64,000 bases of DNA. Origin: Vandiemenella viatica (Eukaryota > Arthropoda > Insecta > Orthoptera > Morabidae). Below, in pieces: positions 23,880 to 35,092 of this stretch; within the stretch, counting starts at the first letter, position 1, and each line of letters starts with the position of its first letter. Position numbers and translations under genes: made by a program. The stretch lies in the NCBI GenBank assembly GCA_031002005.1, contig JARYHS010008074.1:278071930-278135929 (forward strand), written 5' to 3'. The notes below the pieces were generated by a model. That model searched no databases. It had not been told where the DNA came from and saw only the letters and a list, made by a program, of their open reading frames with translations.

Positions 23880-24493
23880 AATGGTGACAGACATACAGAT
23901 GCCTGTGTTAGTCTGTAATGTTACGTCGGTTGCCCAAGTTGTGTTTCTCGCATAGTCTGTTAGTGTATGATTTGTAAATAAATTTAGTTTACAGACAAAA
24001 GTTATTATTTAGTATAGATGTCGATTTACTCTGCACTGTTTTATTACTTCGTGTCTATCTAAATGTTTCTGGCATCAGTTTATTTTCTCTTCTTTCTTGA
24101 GATGCCTTGCCGGCGTAAACCTGACATAAGGTGTAGCTCTAGGAAAGCATGAGCAGCTAAAGTTATTAGAACCCAAGAATCTGATGCTCATGCTGAAAAA
24201 GAAGAAAAGACCATGCTGAAATAAAGCTGCCCTTCGTTAAACCCCCCTCCCACCTCCCACACACACACACATCACCGCACCTTCGTTTGTTTTCCGCTTT
24301 TTTAAATATGTTGGAAATTGATTCTCTTCATGAGACAGGTTCGACAGTAGAATGATGTAGTAGTGGCTATCCTGTCATATTATGTCGACTCGGTGTTGTT
24401 TGGAACAAATCTTACGTTACTAACAACTTTCAATATCTAATTCTGGCAAGGGAATTCTAAGTCCACGCATACGGAGTCGCGAGTATCATCTAG

Positions 24494-26125
24494 TTCTTCT
24501 ATAAATTTCCATTCAAGCATATTCTTCACTCCCAACAATCTTTTAACCCGTCTCGTGTCTTCCAACAGGTCCCAATCCTGTTCCCTCATCACACCACTTA
24601 CTGGCTGCGTTCTATGGTAATTTCCACAAGCAAATCAAGCCATTCTCCTTTAGACGCTTTGAAACTTCTCCATCTGGCACTCATAATATGAATCCCATAG
24701 GCTACTACCGAACCATAGGCAAGCAACAGCCTGTAGCACCTTCTGAAAGCCAATTACCTAGCTTCCCTGCAGTGACGTAGCTAGGTCAACAAGGGGCCCG
24801 GTGCAAAAAATTTATTTTGGGCCCTCAGGCCAGACGGGCGACCTTTTTTTTGCTTCGTGTGCTGGTATAGGCCCCTGAGCTGAGGATGGGGGCCCTTGAG
24901 TTGTCCTTACGGGCTCCGTGAGCAGTGGTTGGGGGCCCCCCTGAGGATCGAGGGCCCTTAGTGGGGGTCTTCCAGTGTTTCAGGGGCCCCCTTAGACGAC
25001 GGTAGAGCTAAAAAAAAAGTCGCCAGTTTGCCGAGAGGACTCGTGGGGCCTCTAAACTGCGCATGGGGCCCCCAGAGATGCACTTTGGGGCCCCTTGAGG
25101 TATGCTTGGAGGTCCCCTGAGCGTAGGGGCCCCGGTGCACGGCACCACCTAGCCCCATAGTAGCTACGCCCCTGCTTCCCTGGCACATCCCATCCTCATC
25201 CGCTCCATTAAATGCAGGAATTTGAAACAACTCCCTAACACTTGCCCAATGTGTCCTGTGCAGTTTAATTTTTTTTCAAGTGATATGCCAAGATACTTAC
25301 ACTTTATGCCTTAGGACGCTGCATGATTATATTCATAAAAAGCCCTAATTTTTCTGTCTGCGTATCTACGAAGCTGACTTTTTGGTAACATTTGCTTTCC
25401 ATGTTGACCAAGCCAACTAGATATCCTGTGTAGATCATCTTATAGCTGTTAACAATATTTCTTGTATTAATTCTATTGTGTGGCATTATGTCAACTGCAA
25501 AAAATCTAACTTATGAATGTAAACCAACACTATCAATCATTAGAATAATGAACAGTAATGGCCCAATACACCATGCTATGACAGTCCTATTTTAATTTTC
25601 ATCCTTTTGATACTATATTTCCTATCCTAACTCTTTGCTTCCTACATATTAAAAATTCTTCCACCAATCAAATCTCTTTTTTATTCACCGTAATGATCTT
25701 TACCTTATTTGCATCCGTTTAAAGGTTCACTCTCTCCAATCCGTTGCACAAATCCACTGCAACACTATCAAATTTTCGAGGGTTGCCATTTTCTTTTGAA
25801 ATTTCCTGCGCGTTGCTCACTAACTGAGATTCACATGAATAACTCTCTTAAACCCATGCTGCTGATTTACAAACCCACATTCTTTCGTCTTATGCATTTC
25901 TGATGTGACTCCATTTCAAGATCTACCGCCGAGGTCAACCAAGTCGGTCTATAATTTCAGCCCTATTTGTTTTCCTCCTTTACGAATCGGTACTACCGTG
26001 GAACTTTTACAGCCGAGTGATATGTAGCAGGTCTTCAGTTTCAACCTAATTCCGAGGTGTCTAGCGCATTACCATGGCTTTAATAAATCTGTATTAATAG
26101 TAACCATTCCAGATCCTTTGCAATT
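24494..26125 (-). pseudogene. LINE-A2: diverged relative of LINE-A, minus strand
   Basis: Blocks match LINE-A in reverse order along the plus strand. GGTAATTTCCACAAGCAAAT (24629) corresponds to the FVSGNY region. CCATGTTGACCAAGCCAACT and AGATATCCTG (about 25400) correspond to DRISSW. ATTAGAATAATGAACAGTAA (25540) corresponds to LFIILMNN. AGATTCACATGAATAACTCT (25826) corresponds to the upstream RT finger region. Many stops and frameshifts are present. It abuts the Helitron-1 3' end exactly at 24494. A hAT-like MITE splits it at 24770-25174. Confidence 0.7.
24770..25174. mobile_element. hAT-type MITE, 405 bp, with perfect 8-bp target duplication
   Basis: CTTCCCTG occurs directly on both sides (24762-24769 and 25175-25182). 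The ends are inverted: CAGTGACGTAGCTAGG on the left and CAGGGGCGTAGCTACT on the right when reverse complemented, the classic CAGNGNCGTAGCTA hAT terminus. The interior is unusually rich in GGGGCCCC-type words and poor in CpG-free AT sequence, unlike its surroundings. It codes for nothing known. It inserted into LINE-A2 and so is younger. Confidence 0.92.
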
Positions 26126-27142
26126 TACTAACGTGTCTAGCTTAACGTGTTTAAATTGTTGATGTATTGTACAACGAAGATGTATAATCCATCAGATTTT
26201 TATTGGATTCTCAGTTTGCAACTATAATCTGATAACAATGTGGAATCGGAGTTTTGCTCATTTGATTTTGAATTGTAATCAATTATTTGTATCACTATTC
26301 CTGTTATCTGTGTGAAGTTTTATTCCATTCCGACGTCTTCTGGTGGGATAATTTTTATAACAATGATGGTATTGACGCCTTCGTACAAGAATTTTACGTT
26401 TTACCCTTCTTCGCGATTACTTGTATGTTTACAAACGAGAAAGCACGTTGTACGACTCAAACGTGCTACTTCCCGAACGTCTTATTTCATCGCATACAGT
26501 AATCGTCTCACTTTTCATATATATTCTTGATCAAAACTCCACGCACTTGCGTAAAGTATATGACTGTCGAAAGTCATTTTTATTTACTCTTTTATTGGAT
26601 AAGTCAATTTTTTTCTTCTCCCAAGGCGGCAAACTTCCTTGCTTGTATGTGAGGATGGTAGTGACTGTGCCATCGCAACTATCATTTGATTGGAGGATTC
26701 CACGCGAGGTGAATCGTTCTATCGTGTAGTTGTAGTTTGTAGTTGTATGCCTCAAAGATTCTTGTTTTCAGCTCTAATAATTCTGCATACACGCGGGTTC
26801 GGCGCGAATATACATACCAGTTTGTGCGGTTCGGCTTCCTGTGTAGTCTAAACTATGTGGCGCAATATAACACCTTCTTTATTCCTGCACGGTTTATCTA
26901 AGTATAGTTTGATCACGTTCGTGACATGCCTCATATAACACGTGTCAGTACCGTGATACTAAAGAATAGTCACTTCGCTGCTCTAAGAACAGAAACTCAT
27001 TATTACGGTGTAGCTCCACAGGCAATTGTATTCTACTGTACTGACATCGTGCAGTTCCTCTAGTTTATGAGACCGAATATCGAAGACAGTATCGCGGAGC
27101 AGAAGAGGCCTTGAGAATTTCCAGACGTCCTAACACTTTTAA
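26126..27142. other. Intergenic, no supported gene
   Basis: Overlapping frames of 70-100 codons at 26287-26755 on both strands have no recognisable domains or paired splice sites. Confidence 0.45.
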
Positions 27143-27276
27143 CGGTGAAACTGGCGGTCGTCCCTCGAAAACTAAAGCAAAGATAAGATGTTGAGAGTGA
27201 TCCGTCGGTGAAACTGGTGCTGTTATCGGCGTCCCTCGAAAACTGTAGCAAAGATAAGATTTTAAGAGTAATCCGT
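27143..27276 (+). repeat. Diverged two-unit tandem duplication of about 63-71 bp
   Basis: Unit 1 (27143-27205) and unit 2 (27206-27276) both run CGGTGAAACTGG, GTCCCTCGAAAACT, AGCAAAGATAAGAT, GAG(A/-)GT(G/A)ATCCGT. Unit 2 has about 8 extra bases (TGCTGTTAT). Function unknown. Confidence 0.8.
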
Positions 27277-29142
27277 CATGTACGTATGAGACGAGTCTCT
27301 CACAGGTGTCTAAGCCCGTTTGTAGAAGACCGTTCACAAGTCTGCATAAAAGTAGACGTTCTTTTTGAAAGGCTCCAAAACAAAATAATTAATAAATCGA
27401 CGCGGCGCCATTCTTACAAATAACCATAGACATCGGCCATAGAAATTTGCATGACGTATAAATCTTCAAACAGATTTTGTTTTGTTTTTTGTTTGTTTTT
27501 GTTTTAGTTGACAGAGATTGCAGTCAGAAGCAGTGAGACGGGATTCTTATGGCTTCAGTTATTGACAAAATGTATTTTCTACCTTTATAATTTGGGGTGC
27601 CTTTACACATTTTTTTTGGTCGTGACGGTAATGGGAATTACAGAATATAATAGTCTGATTTGGACAATACTAACACGGTCTAGTACGGACAGTGTGGCGG
27701 ATTGGAGTAGCGAGAGCAGGGTGGGCCAAGGATCGAAGTGACGTCACAATGACGCGGGTTAACTGGCTGAGCGCGACCTCACCCCCTCACCAATCACGGC
27801 GGCTACAAAACTTATTATGGCACGCCACGTTACTTAATATTAAGTACGAAAAAGAATCATTGTGGTATGTAGTCACGTGATTATGTTCATGCTTCTATTG
27901 CATTTTTATGAAAATAAATAGATTAAGAGATATTTTGCCGGCCTCTTAGTCAGCGCTGTGTATTTTTGACTTTATAAACGGCTGTATAATAGCATCTTCC
28001 AGGTGATTAATGGATCACAGAGAAAGACAAAACCCTTGCCGTAGGCCGCAAAAGAGCCCGTGACCGTTTCTGCGTGATGACAACGCGCTGCCATTGGGGG
28101 CGTCTACGTCTTTAACTTTGTGATAGAAATTTCGTTCCACTCTCTCAACTGTTCCTTAACAAGCCTTTAAGATAATGTGCGCAAATGCATTCCGTTACTC
28201 CCACTTACCATCGAGGAACGCAGTGGTACTGAGATGTCTTGTTATTGGACTCAGTATCGTTAAAACCAAACTATAAGTAAGGTTATTGATTTTTTCTAAC
28301 TGCTTGTAACCATTCACTACTTAATGAAGTGTTACTCTAAGAAATCTCGATTTTTAGATGGAAGCACGTTACAGTTTTGGAGAAGTGGAACCACCGGCAC
28401 ACAGATTTTCTACTTCCAAAGGAAAATTCGTAACATAACCCAGCTGTTAAATACGGTCGAGTAGATAAGAAAGATTATTCGATGACATTTCCCGCCAAAA
28501 GTTTAATTAAAATGTAATTAATCACGTGCGAGCTCACAAGGAAATAGTCAATCGGATACGAGCTCACTCGGAAGGAAGCCAATTGGATGCAAGTGCACAG
28601 TTGCACCAAAATCTGCGAGGAGCACTGATAGTGCAAAATTCATGACGGTGTCAGACATTATCTTAACACCTTCACAGTGACTGTTCTACTGACGGTCGCT
28701 TGGGGACTATTTGTGTTTCACAAACCTGTTTCAGAGGTGTATTAAAGAAACTACGTTCCAGCCACTAAACCATACAAACATCCAGGACTGGTTACCCAGC
28801 ATCGGCGGCTGCTGCCACTACTGCACTAACCATGGCTCGGCCAAAACTCATTGCGGCTCCAAGCTAACTTCTATTGTCGAGTTGCTTTCATAAATCATCA
28901 CCAAGCTCATTATCCCGGCAGCAAACGTTCTCCATGAACCCGGATCAACATCATAATTGATAACCTCACTTTAATTTAACCAAGCCAACAAGGAAACACA
29001 TACCTACGATGAAGATGGAGCAAAAGTCTCAAGACAACATACTCCCATTAACTTCACTATGTGGCAGTTACGGGCACGCACGGGCACTGGCCTCACTGTC
29101 AGGACTCAACGTGTGGGCCTACAGTAAACATCGCAGCTCTCG
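27277..29142. other. Intergenic, no supported feature
   Basis: Short frames only. The word GAGCTCAC recurs at about 28530 and 28559 in a CACGTGCGAGCTCAC context, but no repeat unit can be drawn. Confidence 0.45.
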
Positions 29143-29556
29143 ATGATGCCTTTCCAAGAACTTGACCTCGCTGATCTTATATCTTCCAAGAACGCTTGTA
29201 AGTGGAAGCATATTCAAAATCTGTAATTATTCCTTAAGTGCTTTTTATAATAATTTTTAGTTCTCATTGTAACATAACATCAAAAATTACTGTTCTCTTT
29301 TTTTTCAGATCAGCAACACATTTGGGAGTATCTGGTGCATACGGGCAACCACGCTGATATAATGCGGGAAAATACGGACAACCATGGCAATATGATGATG
29401 AACCATGAGTATCTGTTCCATTCGTCGGAAAATACGACCAACCACGGTGTTTTGATAAATAAGAATGAGGATCTGACGCATTCGCCAAAACGAATGGCAA
29501 TAATTATTAGTAAAAACAGTTTAATTTTTTATATTTCAGTTATGATTGTTGAAAAG
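29143..29556 (+). CDS. Possible small two-exon gene, unknown product (low confidence)
   Basis: A model with matching splice signals can be drawn. Exon 1 would be 29143-29197, from ATGATGCCT (residues MMPFQELDLADLISSKNA). A donor GTAAGT lies at 29198 and an acceptor CTCTTTTTTTTTCAG ends at 29308, giving a 111-nt intron. Exon 2 would be 29309-29556, ending at TAA. The joined frame would be about 101 residues. Exon 2 holds two to three diverged internal repeats of about 66 bp around GAAAATACGACCAACCACGG. The same exon in another frame reads GKYGQPWQYDDEP and GKYDQPR with stops between, so it may instead be a decayed exon of a secreted repeat protein. I recognise no family, see no signal peptide or promoter, and chance could produce this. 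Confidence 0.2.
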
Positions 29557-29569
29557 TAAAAAAAGATTA

Positions 29570-30140
29570 CATGAATTGTTGCAGAATCCGGCCTTCAAAC
29601 TTCTTTGTCAACGACATCTCCAGGGCTGCATGTTCGGACTGTGTCCGACAGGTCGCGTGTTCCACCCACACAGCTCTGGGGTCAGCCGCTAACGAGCTTG
29701 CCGCCGTCACAACCTCCGTCGAGGCTGCATTTTCAAACATATCACCATGGTGGGCCATCCCGGATGCTAAATGAAGCCAACCAATACCCGCTGGATCACC
29801 TTCCATCACGAAGCTCCAACTACCAATCAAACACGTCTCATGCGCTAACTGGTTTCAATGCGACCGCCCCCAGCACCCATTGAAATAGAAACAATAGTAG
29901 ACTGAGGCTTTGGTCGGAGACCAGCTCGTCCCCTAGAGGATCCGGTCAACAGAAGCGTTAGGAAGGCGTCTTGGAGCCTCGTGACTGCGTCCCAAGAGGC
30001 AAGGAACTTTCCTATCGTGCAGATAAGTGGTTGGACTCGTTCTCGTTCGGGTTTTCTGGATGGATTTTTGCATTTTGGTCTCGGCGCCGTGATGAGTTTT
30101 ATCTTCTTGGTGCTGCTGCTTCTAAATGTCTGAAACAAAT
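29570..30140. other. GC-richer stretch with unrecognised open frames
   Basis: Base composition changes sharply from the flanks. The plus strand is open at 29605-29883 (Ser/Pro-rich), and the minus strand at 29567-29830 (87 codons) and 29845-30138 (97 codons, with KKIKLITAPRPKCKNPSRKP). None carries a domain I know, and none starts or ends with a convincing signal. It could be a remnant of a retroelement or a gene exon. Confidence 0.3.
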
Positions 30141-30201
30141 AATATGAAACAAGTACTTGAAGACAGATAATTTATATCCAACACAATCAATTTTTGTTAT
30201 A

Positions 30202-31503
30202 CGAGGCGTATTTTTTAAGTAAGTACCGTTTTGTCACACCGTGGCTGTAGCATTACGGTCGGCGTTCCACGCATGCGCACTGGGTGCCTGCATCTCTTAC
30301 CTACGAGCTGACGCCATTACAGTCTAATTCTTCCTTGTTTACGTTGTTCACTGAGTGTTTAAGATGCCTCCGATAATCGTGAGTCCCGCCGACTGTGAAG
30401 TACGGGCTGGTATAAGATTTCTTTGTGCTAAAGGCTTAAAACCGATCGATATTCATCGTGAGATCTGTGCAGTTTACGAACAAAACATTATGAGTGATGG
30501 AATGGTGAAAAAGTGGGTGAGAGCATTTAAAGATGGCCGCACAAATGTGCATGATGAACAACGGAGTGGGCGTCCTTCGGTCGTTAATGAAAGTTTTGTA
30601 CTTTACGATTTCCTCCTTGTGTGATGACTTTCCTAATGTATCTCGTAGTTTTTTGTATGGCATTGTGACCGAGCACTTGAATTACCGAAAATTGTGCTCA
30701 CGTTGGGTACCGAAAATGTTAACGGATGTGCACAAAACCATCGCTTAGGCAGTTCATTGACTTTCCTTGAGCGGTACCACAACGATGGTGATGATTTCTT
30801 AAGCCAAACTGTTACGGGCGATGAGACATGGGTGTCCTACGTCACACCTGAATCAAAGCAACAGTCCATGGAATGGCGGCATTCAGATTCACCCAAAAAA
30901 GTGAAGTTCAAGCAAACGATTTCTGCCCGGAAAATCATGTGCACAGTTTTTTGGGACAGAAAAGGAGTATTGCTTGTGGAATTTCTGCCTCGTAATGAGA
31001 CAATCAATGCAGCAGCTTATTGTGAGACATTGAACAATCTGAGCCGTTCAATCCAGAACAAAAGAAGTGGCAAGTTGAGCAAGGGCATCGTTTTGCTGCA
31101 TGACAATGCCCGTCCACATGAGGCTAATCAGACCAAAGATCTCATTACATCTTTTTGATTGGAAACTCTAGATCATCCTCCGTACAGCCCTGATCTGGCA
31201 CCCAGTGACTACCATCTGTTCCTTCACTTGAAGGAAGAAACATCTGGGCAGTCAGAGTCTTGAAGACAATAACGAAGTCAAAACAGTTGTGATTTAGTGG
31301 TTAACAAGTCAGGCGGCAGACTTCTATGAGGAGGGTTTTCAAAAACTGGTACTACGTTATGACAAGTGCCTCAATATTGAAGGGAATTATGTAGAAAAGT
31401 AGAGTAAGGTACAGGCTTTAGTGTAAAAATAAAATTATTGATATATATTTGCACGTCTTTTTTAATTTCAAAAGGGTACTTACTTAAAAAAAAACATGCC
31501 TCG
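30202..31503 (+). mobile_element. mariner element, near full length, with TIRs and TA target duplication
   Basis: The 5' end CGAGGCGTATTTTTTAAGT and AAGTACC is matched inverted at the 3' end (GGTACTTACTTAAAAA, ATGCCTCG). TA flanks both ends (30200-30201 and 31504-31505), the mariner/Tc1 target site. Length is 1302 bp, typical of mariner. A broken transposase gene fills the middle. The element appears immobile itself, but its ends are intact. Confidence 0.92.
30364..31402 (+). pseudogene. mariner transposase, disabled
   Basis: The N-terminus (from the ATG at 30364) has the mariner helix-turn-helix region: CEVRAGIRFLCAKGLKPIDI, DGMVKKWVRAFKDGR and DEQRSGRPSVV. After a frameshift and an internal loss near 30590, DFPNVSRSFLYGIVTEHLNY and KLCSRWVPKMLTD follow. 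The third frame (30760-31158) has the catalytic VTGDETWV and LLHDNARPH. After a TGA at 31156-31158 comes PPYSPDLAPSDYHLFLHLKE, which holds the third aspartate (DD34D triad as in mariner). Stops and frameshifts mean no full protein is made. The C-terminal end is around TAG at 31402. Confidence 0.93.
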
Positions 31504-31505
31504 TA

Positions 31506-31972
31506 TTTGGCGAGTTTTCATGATTTTTTATCTATTTTGAACATTTTTACACTTTTTTTATGAAATTCGTGGATAGTGGCACATATCAACTTATATCCAA
31601 CACAATTTATGTCTTATCAAGTAATGGTGTCCATTACGATTCGGTCTTAAGACTAGTATTAAATGATAAAGTAATATGCCACCATAAGAACTCATGAAAA
31701 ATAACTTAATAAAGGACTTTTTAATGGAAGGTGGGTAAAAATAAAACAAAGTGAATCATGTAAAATGTGTCTTTTTATTTATACCTTTCACATTCATCTA
31801 GTATCACAAACATCATATCTTAGATCATAATTCTTATTTACTTTGTTATTAACATCATCCAATACTAGTAAAGTTTTATATGCAATTATTTCATGTCTAA
31901 GTAGTATATAGTCCTATGATGAACTGGGGCTGTAGGTCACTTGAGTCACATTAACATTATTAATATGCACAT
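31506..31972. other. Intergenic, no feature seen
   Basis: The words TTATATCCAACACAAT occur here at about 31591 and again before the mariner at about 30171, which may be a short local duplication. Nothing else is visible. Confidence 0.4.
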
Positions 31973-32459
31973 TTAGCAGTTTCGAACCTTAGCCATACGA
32001 TAGTTATGTAGCACTTCATTGGTTAAGATGCTCACAAACTCCTTGTAATATCTTGCAACTTGGTGACACCACGTCTTCTTGATGGTCAAGGCGCCAGTAA
32101 CTGCAGGCTGCACGTCGACGAGGTTTTGCCATGTCGATTCTCTGAAGAACAAGCAGCTGGCAGTATAGGAATCGCGATAAACATATACAGTTTTTATCCA
32201 AGCCACTATTCGGCAGGAGACGGGGGGCTCGCCTAGCGGAACGTCGGTCTGTGTTGAATAAATCGGACATTACGTCCAATACTTTGATCATTACGCTCCA
32301 TTCTTCATAAGTTAGTGCAACTTTCGTGCTGTGCCCCACTTTTTCGAGCACCACTACCGACTCAAAATCATGGATGAACGATAAACCTATCGCCAAACGT
32401 TTATAATCACCAGCGTTGAGCTGATACACCGAAGAGAACAAAAATACCTGACGGGCCAT
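31973..32459 (-). pseudogene. Unknown protein, frameshifted ORF pair
   Basis: One minus-strand frame (32459-32016, 147 codons) begins MARQVFLFSSVYQLNAGDYK and continues through KVALTYEEWSVMIKVLDVMS. Near 32250 it loses its protein-like character. A second frame (the long one ending at 31973) takes over with VYRDSYTASCLFF, WQNLVDVQPAVTGALTIK and HQVARYYKEFVSILTNEV. Together they suggest one protein of about 165 residues broken by a single frameshift. The first half looks like beta strands followed by an alpha helix after a TYEEW turn, loosely recalling PC4-like folds, but I do not recognise the family. It could be a mobile-element, viral-relic or cellular gene. A GT-rich tandem repeat lies just upstream. 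Confidence 0.35.
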
Positions 32460-32510
32460 GTCTAAACACTAACGCTAGCAGGCCGGTTGGGCAGTAAACA
32501 GGTCTAGTCC

Positions 32511-32745
32511 GTGGAGGTGGGGGTAAACGTGTCCAGTCCTGTCCATGGAAGGACACCATCTGTGGGCGAGGTGGTGGTGGTGGAGGTAAGTCTGTTGTAT
32601 CTGGGAACACCTGCTCCACAATTCATCAATTTGTCAACGACACGTGCTGTGGGGGAAGTGGTTCTGGTGGGTGTAAGCCTGTTAAAACACGTTTATGGAA
32701 GACCACTTGTCGCACAATTCATCAATCTGGCCTCTGATGCTAGTT
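32511..32745 (+). repeat. Imperfect tandem repeat, units of about 60-95 bp
   Basis: GGTGGTGGTGGAGGTAAG, GGGTAAACGTGTCCAG and GGGTGTAAGCCTGTTAAA start successive units. CACAATTCATCAAT closes two of them (about 32619 and 32714). A plus-strand frame stays open through it and reads VGEVVVVEVSLL, VGEVVLVGVSLL and QFINL twice, so the repeats are in frame at least in part. No protein family is recognised. Confidence 0.6.
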
Positions 32746-33606
32746 CAAACGTGTGAAGCGAACTTAGCAACTCAAGGTCTAGAGGTTGTCATTATAAATA
32801 AGACTATTTTGTCAAACGCAACGGGTGTATGGCGTATTTCGTGAAGCGTCGATTTCTATTTGTATCATTCAGCTATTCAAATTGTGGAAACAATTAGCTG
32901 ATGCTGTGAAGAGGTCACTTTTAAATCAAACACTTATAATTTTTCACCTATTATTTCACCGAGAGTTCTGGCCTCTCATTCTGGGCATACAGATTAGGGT
33001 TTTCTATGCATATGCGTTGAAGGGATAAAACATGATAATAGTTTGCTTAACCATTTAGGAACAAAGTGGTTGTTTCTCACTCCGGTTGAAAACATACCTA
33101 AAGTATGGCGTAATTTTTGAGGATCCACCCACGAAGGCTGTGCTCTGGAGAAAGGTTACGAGTCTAAACTACAAGAGATGTTCCTAAGCACAAAATGTAG
33201 CATCTGCAAGGGTTATCTGGTATTCGACAAATAAAAAATGTTACAGGTTCGATCGGTATCGGGCCGGAATGTACACATTTTTGCCCGATGCCATCAAACC
33301 CCACACTCAGGTTGCCATTAGCCTCGCACTTCATAACACCGACAAACTTTTCATTTAGGTACTCTACCTGCTAAGCTATCTGTGTCCATATAAAGTAATA
33401 TAGGGCATCTAAACTGAGGAATGGCGAATTCTTAATTAAACTGGTACACCCCCAGTCACCTTATAACCATATCAATCGATGAAGTCTTTCGTGGAGAGAA
33501 ATTACATAATTTTGGTGATTTTTTAGCTGTGTTCATGATCTTTTGCGATTTTTATAAAATTTCGGGAATTTATGTAGCGGGATGCGTAGAGGATTGACGA
33601 CGACTG
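32746..33606. other. Intergenic with a small SINE-1 remnant
   Basis: GTTCTGGCCTCTCATTCTGG and GCATACAGATTAGGGTTTTC at about 32960-33005 look like a SINE-1 piece with the B box deleted. The rest shows nothing identifiable. Confidence 0.35.
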
Positions 33607-33735
33607 GTGGGCGAGCGATAACACTCTGTCATTGCATTCGGGAAGAGGCAGCTTCGAATCCCCGTCCAACTATCCAGATTTCAGTTTTTTTTCCATTGTT
33701 TCCTGAAATCACTCCAGGCGAATGCCCACTACACG
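33607..33735 (+). mobile_element. SINE-1 relic
   Basis: GGCGAGCGATAACACTCTG, CATTCGGGAAGAGGC, the B box CTTCGAATCCCCG, ATCCAGATTTCAG and AAATCACTCCAGGCGAATGC are kept in SINE-1 order. The 3' half is missing. Confidence 0.58.
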
Positions 33736-34329
33736 CCTTGTCAAAATATGTGGTAAATAGAACAGAATGATGATCTGAACGCTAACTCAAGAAATTGTGT
33801 AACATCTGTATATATTTGTGAGACTGAGCATATTCTCATAATCCTTGATACTGGTGTGTACATGTATAAGTTGTCAATATTCTGTAAGTCCAAACTTTCA
33901 AAGTTTGTGCTTGGCACCTTTCCTAGCTTGTTATTGAGTGGTGCAGTCCATGACAACTTTAGATATGTGCCAATACTCAACAATAGGCATCTGTAACCTC
34001 TGTTTCTGCAGAAAGTATACATTCTTCCATTTCCACACTAACTGTGTTCTGTACCACATTTGTGGCATGTACTGCGATAAGAACTGCCCACATCGCGTTG
34101 TTCACTATGTGCCCTTTGGGGGTTGTACAGATATCCATTTAGACTTCGGAACAGGCTCGTACACTGGCACTGACGAAAAATTTCATGAATGATCTTATCA
34201 TCTATAACTTAGTGGACGCTATCTTCGGTGAATTTCTGTATAGCGACTGTAGAAATTTTGAAATAAGTGTAAAGTGAGAGAATTTTCACGCGTTCGACAG
34301 CCTGCTAGTTGAAGAGTGAGGATGGGACC
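33736..34329. other. Intergenic, no supported feature
   Basis: Short frames on both strands have no domain or splice context. Confidence 0.4.
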
Positions 34330-34765
34330 TTTAACACGCTGCGCTCCTGGCTGAAGATTGAAAGTTCAGTTATTAGAATTTCAGTAAGGCACTCCATTAT
34401 CCGCCGCCAATGTTTAATGCTGGTATCTCAGCACTAGAAATCAAGAACCTAATTACTGAGGCATATTGCCTGTTTCATAAAATTTATATGACTTTTGTGA
34501 AATTAGTTAAGCTCCAAGTCAGACTAGTTTTGCAGTGATGGTCGTCAGTAGAGGGGTTGTTTGCCTTCAGAATGGTTACATACAGACACAGAGATTGTTG
34601 TGCTGATCACAGATGCCAAACTGACGTATCCTTCTAATCCACATTTTATACCCTCAACCAGAAATACCTGTTCCACCTGATAATCGTACAAAAGCCTTAA
34701 AGTAATATCATTAAGCTTGGCCTTTCTACCTCACAACATTATGACCAATTCTAAGAAACTGGGGG
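34330..34765 (+). repeat. Unclassified direct repeat, left copy
   Basis: CTCCTGGCTGAAGATTGAAA, GTTCAGTTATTAGAATTTC, AGTAAGGCA and, after about 230 extra bases, ACCCTCAACCAGAAATACCT and CCAATTCTAAGAAACTGG match the right copy at 37005-37210 in order. It lies in the same orientation on the other side of Helitron-2 and the minisatellite. Confidence 0.7.
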
Positions 34766-35092
34766 GAAATTGACTGAATAATATTAGTTACATTAAAACA
34801 ATGTACACACAACATATTTATACTAAACCATTTTTTCGTTGTAAAGAAATGAATTCAAATCAGAATATCCAGAAATACGCGATGCACGATGTTCAAACTT
34901 TTCATTCTCTCTTTCAGATTGATTAGTTGCTGGACGAACCGCATGATATGTCGTATTCGTTCGTTTATTGAGTAATACTGACATCTGTAATACATATATG
35001 GGTAACGAAATGAATTTTGTGAGTAACGATTATGTACTTCGAGTCAGGCGATGTACTCGTTACTTCCAACTGAAATTGGTGTGTATGTGTAA
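34766..35092. other. Intergenic, no feature seen
   Basis: Nothing recognised. Confidence 0.4.

Larger units (their letters stand above)
21622..24493 (+). mobile_element. Helitron-1, copy 2 (carries a 1.55-kb insertion)
   Basis: It starts TCTAACCGATACTAATATTA at 21622 and ends ACGGAGTCGCGAGTATCATC then TAG, so the tip is CTAG (24490-24493) followed by T. This is the canonical Helitron 3' end with the GAAGTCGCGGGC-like block seen in many arthropod Helitrons. Order: head, tRNA-like module, second head near 22158, motif CAGACATACAGATG near 23890, a frame MPCRRKPDIRCSSR at about 24102 followed by a stop and QESDAHAEKEEK, a C/CA-rich tract, and the 3' end. Copy 1 (16475-17790) is inverted relative to it. 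The Rep/helicase core is missing, so the element is non-autonomous. Confidence 0.72.

Noticed and set aside
24958..25230. Glycine/proline-rich minus-strand frame of 90 codons
   Set aside because: It lies almost wholly in the GGGGCCCC-rich hAT MITE and crosses its border, so composition explains it.
33250..33390. Another tRNA-like SINE with A box TAGCTTAGCAGGTAGAG and GGTTCGATC
   Set aside because: The two boxes are on opposite strands, so they cannot form one pol III promoter. It is probably chance or a scrambled relic.
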